Assembly (NCBI GenBank): GCA_030647855.1
Contig: JAUSIJ010000024.1
Span: forward strand, 1-6,670
Reading direction: 5' to 3'
DNA: 6,670 nucleotides
From: a bacterium
GTDB lineage: Bacteria; Patescibacteriota; Minisyncoccia; Phycocordibacterales; JAUSIJ01
Shown: positions 1 to 6,446 of the stretch, piece after piece
How the letters are laid out: every line of letters begins with the position of its first letter
How positions within the stretch are numbered: the first letter of the stretch is position 1
Program-made: the position numbers and the translations under genes
The notes under the pieces: model-generated
The model's input: only the letters and a program-made list of their open reading frames with translations
What the model was told of the DNA's origin: nothing
The model's database searches: none

Positions 1-1857
1 GGTCTTGCCCACACCGGTCGGACCAAGGAAGATAAAGGAGCCAATCGGCCTGTTCGGATCGGCAATACCGGCTCGAGAGCGCTTTATCGTATCAGCAATG
101 CGCTGGACCGCCTGGTCTTGGCCAACAATTCGTCTCTTCAAGAAATCCTCCATACGGTTTAGTTTTTCAGCCTCTTCCTCAAGCATCTTCATTACCGGAA
201 TGCTGGTCCAGCGAGAAACAATATCAGCAATATCCTGTTCCGTAATTTCCTCTTTGAGGATTCGACGAGAGCTCTGGAGCCTTTTCAAGCGCTTTGTTTT
301 CATCTCAAGATCGCTCTCGAGACTAGGGATCTTGCCGTAGCGGATTTCAGCCGCCCGCGCCAGATCAACTCTCGCTTCGGCGCCCTCGGCCTCCAGACGG
401 AGCGATTCGAGCTCCTTCTTGATGCTTTTTATGTCCGTAAGGATTTGTTTTTCATTTTTCCACTTGAGTTCAAGCTCCGAAGTTTTTTCGCGTAGATCGG
501 CTACTTCCTTCTCGATCTTCTTCACCCGAGCTTTGGCCGTTTTCGAAGTCTCAGCCTCTTTTTTGAGCGCCTCCTTTTCGATTTCGAGCTTCATCACCTT
601 TGCATTGGTCTCTTCAAGGACTGGCGGCATGTTTTCGAGTGCAATCTTTAAGTGCGAAGCGGACTCGTCGATAAGATCGACGGCCTTGTCGGGGAGAAAT
701 CGGTCTGTTATATACCGTGAAGAGAGGTTCACGGCCGCCACGATAGCATCATCGGTGATTCGAACACCGTGGTAGAGTTCATACTTTTCTTTGAGTCCGC
801 GAAGAATGGTGACTGCGTCTTCTAGCGACGGCTCGTTGACATAGACAGGCTGAAATCTTCGCGTCAGGGCCGGATCTTTTTCAATATGCTTTTGATATTC
901 CTTAAGAGTTGTCGCGCCGATCGCACGAAGCTCTCCCCGCGAAAGAGCAGGTTTTAACATGTTCGACGCATCAAGCGATCCTTCAGCCGCTCCAGCCCCG
1001 ACAATGGTATGAATTTCGTCAATAAAGAGAATAATCTTGCCTTCCGAGCGTTCAATCTCTTTAAGAATATTTTTAAGCCGCTCCTCGAATTCACCGCGAT
1101 ACTTCGTGCCGGCAATAAGAGATCCGAGGTCGAGCGAAACAAACTCCTTGTCCTTGAGCGATTCCGGTACGTTACCGCTCGCCATGCGATTGGCAAGCCC
1201 TTCAGCAATGGCCGTTTTGCCGACACCGGCTTCACCGATGAGAATCGGATTATTTTTGGTTCGGCGGGAGAGAATCTGAATGATTCGACTGATTTCATTG
1301 TCGCGACCGATAACCGGATCCAGTTTATTTTCCGCCGCAAGCTTGGTCAGACTACGAGTATACTTGGCCAGTGATTTGAATTTTTTGGGAGTTCCGACAT
1401 CGGTAATTTTACCGCTGCGAAGCTCCTCGAGAACCCGGAGAACCGAGCTCTTTTCAATCTTGAAGCGCGCCAAAATTTCGCGGGCCGGACCCGGGATATC
1501 GAGGAGAGCGATAAAAAGGTGCTCAGTCGAAACAAACTCGTCATTGAGGCTCTGGGCGATCTTCGAAGAATTTTCAATTGCATGAGCAAGTTCGGGGGTA
1601 AGGTAAATTTGGTACGAGGGAGCAATGGTCGAGGTACTTTCGGATCCCTCTATTGATTCGAGCAACGAATCAGTCAAAAGTATTGTGTCTATCTCAAGCT
1701 TGTCGAGAATAGAAGCAACCATGCTTTCTTCCTGAAGAATAAGAGCAGTCAAAAGGTGGAGCGAATTGACGTGATTTTGGCCACGCTCAATGGCAAGCTC
1801 GTGCGCCTTCCTGATTGCCTCTTTTGCTTTTGTGGTGAAGTGATTAAATGGCAACAT
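1..1857 (-). CDS. clpB: ClpB protein disaggregase (AAA+), C-terminal part beyond window
   Basis: Cytosolic ATP-driven unfoldase that, with the DnaK system, pulls proteins out of aggregates. The visible 619 residues are open in frame from ATG at 1857 to the window edge. In order: a Clp N-domain with two helical repeats (about 1-145); AAA+ domain 1 with Walker A GEAGVGKT (208-215), pore-loop Tyr253 in GTKYRGEF, Walker B with D280-E281, and arginine fingers R333-R334 in LTRRF; a long charged coiled-coil M-domain (about 405-525) containing YGKIP at 507; then the start of AAA+ domain 2, ending at its Walker A GPTGVGKT (612-619). The full-length M-domain separates ClpB from ClpA and ClpC. The family is usually about 860 residues, so about 240 are missing only because the window ends. 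All key ATPase residues seen are intact. The leader is short, AT-rich and has no Shine-Dalgarno; no CIRCE heat-shock operator is seen. Confidence 0.97.
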   Translation of the reverse strand, partial: MLPFNHFTTKAKEAIRKAHELAIERGQNHVNSLHLLTALILQEESMVASILDKLEIDTILLTDSLLESIEGSESTSTIAPSYQIYLTPELAHAIENSSKIAQSLNDEFVSTEHLFIALLDIPGPAREILARFKIEKSSVLRVLEELRSGKITDVGTPKKFKSLAKYTRSLTKLAAENKLDPVIGRDNEISRIIQILSRRTKNNPILIGEAGVGKTAIAEGLANRMASGNVPESLKDKEFVSLDLGSLIAGTKYRGEFEERLKNILKEIERSEGKIILFIDEIHTIVGAGAAEGSLDASNMLKPALSRGELRAIGATTLKEYQKHIEKDPALTRRFQPVYVNEPSLEDAVTILRGLKEKYELYHGVRITDDAIVAAVNLSSRYITDRFLPDKAVDLIDESASHLKIALENMPPVLEETNAKVMKLEIEKEALKKEAETSKTAKARVKKIEKEVADLREKTSELELKWKNEKQILTDIKSIKKELESLRLEAEGAEARVDLARAAEIRYGKIPSLESDLEMKTKRLKRLQSSRRILKEEITEQDIADIVSRWTSIPVMKMLEEEAEKLNRMEDFLKRRIVGQDQAVQRIADTIKRSRAGIADPNRPIGSFIFLGPTGVGKT

Positions 1858-1876
1858 TGTATTTATTTATTGTGTC

Positions 1877-1904
1877 ACTATAAATCATTTAAATTATTTG
1901 TCAA
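1877..1904 (-). promoter_or_regulatory. sigma70-type promoter of clpB
   Basis: On the minus strand a perfect -35 TTGACA (1904-1899) is followed after 16 bases by TATAGT (1882-1877, five of six consensus bases). Transcription would start near 1870, giving a leader of about 13 bases before the ATG at 1857. The promoter begins ten bases after the stop codon of the upstream gene, so clpB can be transcribed alone. Called from consensus match only. Confidence 0.72.
1882..1899. repeat. AT-rich imperfect palindrome filling the clpB promoter spacer
   Basis: The 18 bases AAATCATTTAAATTATTT form an inverted repeat with nine-base arms and one mismatched pair, centred on ATTTAAAT. It lies exactly between the -35 and -10 of the clpB promoter, overlapping one base of each. 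That is a position where a repressor could block RNA polymerase. It does not resemble CIRCE (TTAGCACTC-N9-GAGTGCTAA). AT-rich sequence makes chance symmetry fairly likely, so an operator role is speculative. Confidence 0.35.
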
Positions 1905-1913
1905 TAGCCGAGC

Positions 1914-2723
1914 TTATGGCGTCGAAGTAATTCCCTTTTTTGCCAGATTGATGGGAAGATATTGGCTTTTTTCCGCACCCTTTACCCTTATGGCCACGAG
2001 CTCGCCCGATAGGTTGAGAAGCGGTCCTCCCGCGAGATCTTCCTTGAGCGTAACGTTGGTCTCTATGCCTGCAAGGTAGAGCGAGGTTGGGTCTGTTTCT
2101 TTTTCTTTTTTCTGCTCTTTGGTGATAAGTTCGGTAACATTGCCAATACCCACCGTGCTGCGTTCCCTTCCGCCGAGGGCAATGACGGATTGCCCGAGTC
2201 GCAGCGTGTCAGAGTTGCCGAGTGTTACGGGAACAAACGTTTCTTTGGAGTCTTTCTCCTTAATAATCTGGAGCGCGTCGGAATCCTTTACTTTCTCGAG
2301 CTTATATTTCTTGCCGTCTGGCAAAGTCCCCTCGTAAATCGCGCCCGTAACAACAAGTGCGGGATCGGTCAGTATAAAACCGGCAGAATCGACGATGACT
2401 CCGATGCTCGTAAAATACTGCGCTTCCTCTCCCGTGCCCAATGTCGCGTTGATCCGCACAATGCTTTTGGCATTCTTTTCTACAGCGTCGAGCGTCCGTT
2501 CCTCTTCATTGACTACGACGGTTGTTACTTCGCGTATTACTTTGCCGGTATCCACCGGAATGACTTTTTCTATGGTCTTTTCCACCACCCTGTTGATTGT
2601 CTGGGTAACTCCGGGCGGCGCTTGATCAAGGAGCGTGACTGTTACAATGCCGGTAGCGATTGAAGTTATGAAGCTTACAAGGAGCGTAAGAAGAATAATC
2701 TGGTGCTTATTTAGGTTGTCCAT
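1914..2723 (-). CDS. membrane-anchored trypsin/HtrA-fold protein with degenerate catalytic triad (probable pseudoprotease)
   Basis: This 269-residue protein has one N-terminal membrane segment (about 9-32) after a short Lys-bearing start, so the rest is probably outside the membrane. A linker rich in Val, Lys and Glu (35-80) leads to a trypsin-like domain (about 85-265). HtrA-family landmarks are visible: GVIVDSAGFILT (108-119) matches the strand before the catalytic His, DSDALQII (147-154) the Asp region, and AGGPLLN (231-237) the active-site loop. The His position reads DPALVV instead of NNHVV, and the serine of GNSGG is Ala231 (DLAGG). Only an Asp (147 or 149) may remain, so hydrolysis is unlikely. 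There is no PDZ domain. A binding, sensing or scaffold role is inferred; substrate and partner are unknown. The ATG at 2723 is chosen because an earlier in-frame TTG at 2759 is part of the -35 box. The gene lies between the desulfurase gene and clpB on one strand. Confidence 0.85.
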   Translation of the reverse strand: MDNLNKHQIILLTLLVSFITSIATGIVTVTLLDQAPPGVTQTINRVVEKTIEKVIPVDTGKVIREVTTVVVNEEERTLDAVEKNAKSIVRINATLGTGEEAQYFTSIGVIVDSAGFILTDPALVVTGAIYEGTLPDGKKYKLEKVKDSDALQIIKEKDSKETFVPVTLGNSDTLRLGQSVIALGGRERSTVGIGNVTELITKEQKKEKETDPTSLYLAGIETNVTLKEDLAGGPLLNLSGELVAIRVKGAEKSQYLPINLAKKGITSTP

Positions 2724-2730
2724 TACCTCA

Positions 2731-2759
2731 ATAATAAAAGGTATTGACCAGATTTTCAA
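2731..2759 (-). promoter_or_regulatory. sigma70-type promoter giving a probably leaderless mRNA
   Basis: On the minus strand -35 TTGAAA (2759-2754) is followed after exactly 17 bases by -10 TATTAT (2736-2731); each box matches five of six consensus bases. Only seven bases separate the -10 from the ATG at 2723, so transcription would start at or within a base or two of the start codon. GAGG at 2729-2726 lies only two bases from the ATG, too close to act as a normal Shine-Dalgarno. The promoter occupies the gap after the desulfurase stop codon. Confidence 0.65.
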
Positions 2760-2775
2760 GAGAAGCGATGACTTC

Positions 2776-3951
2776 CTATCTGCGGGCGCCGAGCGACGCC
2801 ACTTCCCCTAGCAAGCCGAGAACCGTATCGAGTTCACGCCGAGTCGTCCCCCTGCCCATGGTAAATCGAAGCGAACTCCCCGCGCAGCGACGTCCATTTC
2901 CTAAGGAATTAATAACATAAGAAGATGAATTTTCTCCTAAAGTACGGCAAGAACTCGAGGTTGAACAGGCCACCCCTCGGGCATCAAGAAGTAACACGGC
3001 GTACTCTCCATCAAGACCTTCGATGCAAATATTAATATTGTTCGGCACGCGCTCGCTCCTGCTTCCGTTGACGATCGCCTTCGGCAAGACCTCGTTTAGG
3101 CGGGAGAAAAAATATTCTTGAAGCTTTTTGAGGCGCTTACTTTCTTTTTCGCGCGTCGCAGCCGCTTCTTCGAGCGCCGCTCCCATGCCAACAATGGCCG
3201 CCATATTTTCCGTACCGGAGCGAAGCCCTCCTTCCTGTCCACCACCTCGTATGACGGGTTCGAGGGTTATTCCACGACGCTTGTAGAGCATACCGACCCC
3301 TTTGGGTCCATATATTTTTGAGCCGTCGAGTGTCATGAGGTCAACGGAGAGCCTCTCAACGTTCACAGGAAGATAATTCGGCGCCTGACTCGCGTCAGTG
3401 TGAAAATATGGAAAGCGGCTTTTTTCTTTATCACGATAACTTCGAAGCATTCGCCCGATTTCCTTGATCGGCTGAATTGTGCCGATCTCATTATTGACGT
3501 ACATCACCGATACGAGAACGGTTTTCGGAGTGAGCGCGCGTCTCACGTTCTCGGGTCTCACAATGCCCTTTTGATCAACCGGAAGGTAGGTAACGCTGCC
3601 GCCACTCTGCTCGATATAGCGACAGGCTTCAAGTACGGCAGGATGTTCGATGACAGTTGTGATGAAGTGCGGCGTCTTTTTTCGGGCGGCTTCAAAGGTG
3701 CCGAGCAGAGCAAGATTATCCGCCTCTGTCCCGCTGCCGGTAAAAATTATTTCATCGCTTCGGGCACCAAGTACGGAAGCCGCGGTTTTCCGTGCCTCTC
3801 TGAGCGCCTCCTTTGCCACTACCCCTTCCTTATAGATGGCTGACGGATTGCCGTAAGAAAGATCAAAAAAGGGTGCCATAACACGGCGCACTCTTGCCGA
3901 GAGAGGCGTGGTCGAAGCATGATCGAGGTATATGCGCCTTTTCTCTCTCAT
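2776..3951 (-). CDS. cysteine desulfurase (NifS/IscS type, PLP-dependent)
   Basis: Class V aminotransferase-fold enzyme that removes sulfur from L-cysteine as an enzyme persulfide, releasing alanine, for Fe-S cluster assembly or tRNA thiolation. From the ATG at 3951 it has 391 residues, normal for the family. Visible landmarks are YLDHASTTP (8-16), GNPSAIY (34-40), GTEADN (74-79), the PLP-stacking His103 in IEHPAV, NNEIGTIQP (153-161), H184 and D186 in FHTDASQA, the PLP lysine K212 in DGSKIYGPKG, and LRSGTEN (243-249). The catalytic Cys is probably C335 in STSSSC. Two oddities: the residue before the PLP lysine is Ser instead of the usual His, and a second cysteine, C329, lies six residues before C335. 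ATGs at 3960 and 3969 are alternative starts; a longer reading would run into the divergent gene. No scaffold gene (iscU or sufU) is adjacent, so the sulfur acceptor is unknown and I give no specific symbol. Confidence 0.93.
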   Translation of the reverse strand: MREKRRIYLDHASTTPLSARVRRVMAPFFDLSYGNPSAIYKEGVVAKEALREARKTAASVLGARSDEIIFTGSGTEADNLALLGTFEAARKKTPHFITTVIEHPAVLEACRYIEQSGGSVTYLPVDQKGIVRPENVRRALTPKTVLVSVMYVNNEIGTIQPIKEIGRMLRSYRDKEKSRFPYFHTDASQAPNYLPVNVERLSVDLMTLDGSKIYGPKGVGMLYKRRGITLEPVIRGGGQEGGLRSGTENMAAIVGMGAALEEAAATREKESKRLKKLQEYFFSRLNEVLPKAIVNGSRSERVPNNINICIEGLDGEYAVLLLDARGVACSTSSSCRTLGENSSSYVINSLGNGRRCAGSSLRFTMGRGTTRRELDTVLGLLGEVASLGARR

Positions 3952-3969
3952 CTTTTTCATCTTCTGCAT

Positions 3970-3997
3970 TCTATAGTCGGATACTTCATTTTGCAAA
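3970..3997 (-). promoter_or_regulatory. candidate promoter of the cysteine desulfurase gene
   Basis: On the minus strand TTTGCA (3997-3992) and TATAGA (3975-3970) are separated by 16 bases; each matches four of six consensus bases. Transcription would begin near 3963, leaving a leader of only a few bases before ATG 3960 or about 12 before ATG 3951. That makes ATG 3969 unlikely as the start. It is weaker than the opposing promoter and shares its -35 DNA. Confidence 0.4.
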
Positions 3998-3998
3998 A
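3989..3998. repeat. perfect palindrome TTTTGCAAAA between divergent promoters
   Basis: This ten-base perfect palindrome covers the -35 regions of both divergent promoters. Its position would let one bound protein affect both transcription directions, or it may simply reflect two overlapping -35 elements. No regulator gene is visible in the window. Confidence 0.4.
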
Positions 3999-4018
3999 AT
4001 CTATTTAATAGGTATAAT
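3991..4018 (+). promoter_or_regulatory. sigma70-type promoter of the DUF4446-infB-rbfA unit
   Basis: A perfect -10 TATAAT (4013-4018) follows -35 TTGCAA (3991-3996, four of six) after 16 bases. The start point near 4025 leaves a leader of about six bases before the ATG at 4031. This is the only strong promoter seen ahead of the infB operon. Confidence 0.65.
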
Positions 4019-4030
4019 TTGAGCTTAATA

Positions 4031-4513
4031 ATGAGTTTCGCAGGCACTACAATTGATCCATTGATCGTTATCTCGATATTGGGAGGGCTCGTTATTATAT
4101 TGCTCTTCTGGGTTATCCGCCTTGAGCTTCGATTAAAAAAGTTTTTGGTAGGACCGAATGCGCGCTCTTTCGAGGATTCGGTAACCAACATCCGAAAAGA
4201 GCTCGAGCATTTGGGTGCCTTTCAAAAAGACGCTCTCGGCTACTTTCAGGACGTAGAGAAGAGGCTTCGCAGCGCCATCCAGAGCGTCCATACCGTCCGT
4301 TTCAATCCTTTCAAGGGCACCGGATCCGGAGGCAATCAAAGTTTTTCGACGGCGTTCGTCAATGAAGAAGGAAATGGCGTCATCCTCTCAAGCCTCTACT
4401 CAAGAGACCGCGTTAGCGTTTTCTCGAAACCCCTCAAGCAATTTGCGTCCGAGCACGAGCTCACAGATGAAGAACAAGAGGTGCTCGTACGAGCCAAAAG
4501 CGCCCTCGAATAA
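4031..4513 (+). CDS. DUF4446 family single-pass membrane protein
   Basis: A 160-residue protein of unknown function. It has one hydrophobic N-terminal membrane segment (about 9-30), a basic stretch (RLELRLKKF, 30-38), a charged helical region (about 45-85) that may form a coiled coil, and a compact C-terminal domain (about 86-155). The C-terminal domain carries the pattern I recall for DUF4446: VRFNPF (89-94), NQSFSTAFVNEEGNGVILSS (102-121), YSR (123-125), KPL (133-135) and a closing LTDEEQEVL. The soluble part is probably cytosolic because the basic residues follow the membrane segment. ATG 4031 is chosen because an in-frame TTG at 4019 overlaps the last -10 base region and would lie upstream of the predicted transcript. 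There is no Shine-Dalgarno. It is the first gene of the unit and lies 11 bases before infB, which suggests co-expression but not a role. Confidence 0.85.
   Translation: MSFAGTTIDPLIVISILGGLVIILLFWVIRLELRLKKFLVGPNARSFEDSVTNIRKELEHLGAFQKDALGYFQDVEKRLRSAIQSVHTVRFNPFKGTGSGGNQSFSTAFVNEEGNGVILSSLYSRDRVSVFSKPLKQFASEHELTDEEQEVLVRAKSALE
4450..4487 (+). repeat. inverted repeat near the 3' end of the DUF4446 gene
   Basis: CGAGCAC (4450-4456) and GTGCTCG (4481-4487) are perfect seven-base complementary arms with a 24-base loop. The second arm also overlaps a 12-base palindrome, GCTCGTACGAGC (4483-4494). It lies about 40 bases before the infB start, which lacks a Shine-Dalgarno. It is inside coding sequence and may be chance. 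Confidence 0.25.
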
Positions 4514-4524
4514 TACCATGCACT

Positions 4525-6024
4525 ATGCCAGTAAAAACCGAAACATCAACAGTAGCTCTGCGTCCTCCCGTAATTGCGGTCATGGGGCATATTGACCATG
4601 GCAAGTCAACACTCCTCGATTACATCCGGAAAGCCAATACCGTAGAGAAGGAAGCCGGCGGCATCACCCAGCATATTTCTGCCTATGAGGTGCTCCATAC
4701 GAGTTCGAGCGGCGAGAGCCAGCGAATCACTTTTCTTGATACCCCTGGTCACGAAGCCTTTCAGAATCTTCGCGCGCGCGGCGCGACTGTAGCCGATATC
4801 GCCATTCTTGTCGTCGCCGCCGATGACGGCGTTAAGCCTCAAACTCTCGAAGCCTATCGAGCCATTAAGGAATCAAATACTCCTTTCGTGGTAGCAATCA
4901 ACAAGATCGACAAACCGGATGCCGACATCGAGCGCACTAAACAAAGCCTCGCCGAGCACGAAATTTATCTCGAAGGATACGGCGGCAATATTTCCTGGAC
5001 GGCTATCTCGGCCAAAACCGGCCAGGGCGTGCCCGAGCTCCTCGATCTCCTCGTTTTAGCTTCCGAACTTGAAAATCTGACCGGCGATGCCGTGCTCCCC
5101 GCTGACGGAGTGGTTCTTGAGAGCTCGCTTGACGCGAAGCGCGGAATTTCCGCGACCCTTATCATAAAAAATGGCAGGCTCCGCACCGGCTCTTACATAG
5201 TGGCGGGCGAGAGCCTGGCGCCCGTCCGACTCATGGAAGATTTTCTCGGCAAAGCGATCAGAGAGGCGACTTTCTCAAGCCCCGTACGCATTATCGGAGG
5301 GAATTCGCTGCCTCCGGTGGGCGCTCCCTTTCAGGTATTCGAAAATAAAAAAGAAGCTGAGAGTTTCGCCGGTAGTAAAAAAAGTGACCGGCAAAGCGCG
5401 ATACCACCAAAGGAAACCGCTTTTATTCCGATCGTCATCAAAGCTGATACAGCCGGATCACTTGAAGCCATTGAACACGAACTTGGCAAAATAAAAAACG
5501 AAAGGCTTGTCATTCATCTTTCGAATAAAGGCGTCGGGAGCATTTCAGAAGGCGATGTAAAACTGGTGGCAAATGGCCTGCATTCGGGCATTGTCATAGG
5601 CTTTAACGTGAAGATCGACGCCTCCGCGGCTGCACTCGCCCTGCGCGACAGCGTGACCGTAGAAGTTTTCTCAATCATTTACAAACTTTCCGAATGGCTC
5701 GAGAATACGCTTAAGGAGAGAACGCCCAAAATTGATGTCGAAGAAGCAACTGGCAGCGCCAAGGTAATAAAAATATTCAGCCAAGTAAAGGATAAGCAGA
5801 TCATCGGCGGCAAAGTCATTCGCGGATCGCTCTCGGTCGGGCAGATGGTTAAAATAATCCGGCGCGAGTACGTCATCGGCACCGGTAAATTAAAGGGGCT
5901 CCAGAGCGCAAAAAAAGATGTTAAGGAAGTACCGGAGAGCAGTGAGTTCGGCGCTCTGGTGCAGTCAGCCTTTCAAATCACGGGCGGCGACGTAATCGAG
6001 GCGTTCACGGTAGTCAGAAAATAA
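4525..6024 (+). CDS. infB: translation initiation factor IF-2, short form
   Basis: GTPase that brings initiator tRNA to the 30S subunit and promotes subunit joining. All five G-motifs are present: GHIDHGKS (21-28), GGITQHI (45-51), DTPGHEAF (73-80 region), NKID (126-129) and SAK (162-164). A beta-barrel domain II (about 190-270), the IF-2 core domain III (about 300-400) and the C-terminal domain (about 405-499, ending GDVIEAF) follow. At 499 residues it is much shorter than typical bacterial IF-2 (Escherichia coli about 890); the G-domain begins within 15 residues of the start, so the IF2N and linker regions are absent. In the C-terminal domain most residues I associate with formyl-Met binding are changed (G429, Q460-S461-A462 and F475 at those positions). 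The ATG at 4525, 11 bases after the preceding stop, has no Shine-Dalgarno, so translation may depend on reinitiation or an SD-independent route. The reading frame is intact. Confidence 0.97.
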   Translation: MPVKTETSTVALRPPVIAVMGHIDHGKSTLLDYIRKANTVEKEAGGITQHISAYEVLHTSSSGESQRITFLDTPGHEAFQNLRARGATVADIAILVVAADDGVKPQTLEAYRAIKESNTPFVVAINKIDKPDADIERTKQSLAEHEIYLEGYGGNISWTAISAKTGQGVPELLDLLVLASELENLTGDAVLPADGVVLESSLDAKRGISATLIIKNGRLRTGSYIVAGESLAPVRLMEDFLGKAIREATFSSPVRIIGGNSLPPVGAPFQVFENKKEAESFAGSKKSDRQSAIPPKETAFIPIVIKADTAGSLEAIEHELGKIKNERLVIHLSNKGVGSISEGDVKLVANGLHSGIVIGFNVKIDASAAALALRDSVTVEVFSIIYKLSEWLENTLKERTPKIDVEEATGSAKVIKIFSQVKDKQIIGGKVIRGSLSVGQMVKIIRREYVIGTGKLKGLQSAKKDVKEVPESSEFGALVQSAFQITGGDVIEAFTVVRK

Positions 6025-6027
6025 ATC

Positions 6028-6031
6028 AGGA
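6028..6031 (+). promoter_or_regulatory. Shine-Dalgarno of rbfA
   Basis: AGGA ends seven bases before the rbfA ATG at 6039, in the 14-base gap after infB. It is the only well-spaced Shine-Dalgarno seen in the window, and it serves a gene inside an operon, not one next to a promoter. Confidence 0.7.
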
Positions 6032-6038
6032 AATAAAA

Positions 6039-6365
6039 ATGGGAAGAGTGCGCAATGAAAAAGTGGCAGAGCTCCTGAAGCACCTCGCAGCCGAGTTTCT
6101 GCAGAGCGAATCCAATCGCCGATCACTCATTACGGTAACCGGCATTCGGCTTAAAGATGATTTGAGCAAAGCGGCGATCCTTGTTACAGTGTATCCGGCG
6201 GAGAAAGAAGAAGCGGCGCTTGATTTTATAAAGCGACGAGTGAGCGATTTAAAAGATTACGTAAAGAAACATTCTCGACTGGGACGCGTTCCGCTCCTTA
6301 GCTTTGAAATAGATGCAGGAGAAAAGAATCGACAAAAAATTGATGAACTTTCTCACGAGAAATAG
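6039..6365 (+). CDS. rbfA: ribosome-binding factor A (30S maturation)
   Basis: Small KH-type RNA-binding protein that assists late 30S subunit maturation near the 5' end of 16S rRNA. The 108-residue length suits the family (about 100-130). The family layout is visible: a basic N-terminal helix with RVRNEKVAELL (3-13), the strand ITVTGIRLKDDLSKAAILVT (31-50) carrying the conserved D-L-x-x-A pattern, a central Lys-rich helix (61-78), and the closing strand RVPLLSFEID (83-92). The infB-rbfA order is a classic conserved pair, which supports both calls. It begins 14 bases after infB with a good Shine-Dalgarno and ends only five bases before a tRNA-Cys gene. Nothing in the sequence looks broken. 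Confidence 0.93.
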   Translation: MGRVRNEKVAELLKHLAAEFLQSESNRRSLITVTGIRLKDDLSKAAILVTVYPAEKEEAALDFIKRRVSDLKDYVKKHSRLGRVPLLSFEIDAGEKNRQKIDELSHEK

Positions 6366-6370
6366 TTAGC

Positions 6371-6442
6371 GGCGTGGTGGTCCAGTGGTAAGACGAGAGT
6401 CTGCAAAACTCTTATACGCGGGTTCGATTCCCGCCCACGCCT
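6371..6442 (+). tRNA. tRNA-Cys (anticodon GCA)
   Basis: The cloverleaf is complete: acceptor GGCGTGG (6371-6377) pairs with CCACGCC (6435-6441); the anticodon stem AGAGT/ACTCT encloses loop CTGCAAA with GCA at 6403-6405; a five-base variable loop follows; T-stem GCGGG/CCCGC encloses TTCGATT. The D-stem is short (GTC/GAC). Discriminator base 6442 is T, as expected for cysteine tRNA. The next bases are CCG, so the 3' CCA must be added after transcription. The gene starts five bases after the rbfA stop and has no promoter of its own that I can see. Confidence 0.97.
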
Positions 6443-6446
6443 CCGC

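Noticed and set aside
954..1625. Several open frames of 80-130 codons on both strands inside the clpB region.
   Set aside because: The ClpB frame is continuous with matching domain motifs throughout; the others are overlapping frames with no recognisable protein features.
2724..2759. Upstream TTG start that would add 12 residues to the trypsin-fold protein.
   Set aside because: The TTG is the first half of a good -35 box with a correctly spaced -10, so it would lie upstream of the transcript. The ATG at 2723 places the membrane segment normally.
4019..4030. TTG start four codons upstream of the DUF4446 ATG.
   Set aside because: It begins directly after the perfect TATAAT and would lie before the predicted transcription start.
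3952..4191. In-frame N-terminal extension of the cysteine desulfurase.
   Set aside because: It would overlap the divergent DUF4446 gene and both promoters, and family members start just before the YLDHA motif.
4518..4524. ATG at 4518 as the infB start.
   Set aside because: It is in a different frame from IF-2, and the IF-2 frame opens with ATG at 4525.
2776..6442. Functional link between the cysteine desulfurase and tRNA-Cys.
   Set aside because: They are on opposite strands, over 2 kb apart and separated by unrelated genes; the shared amino acid is most simply coincidence.
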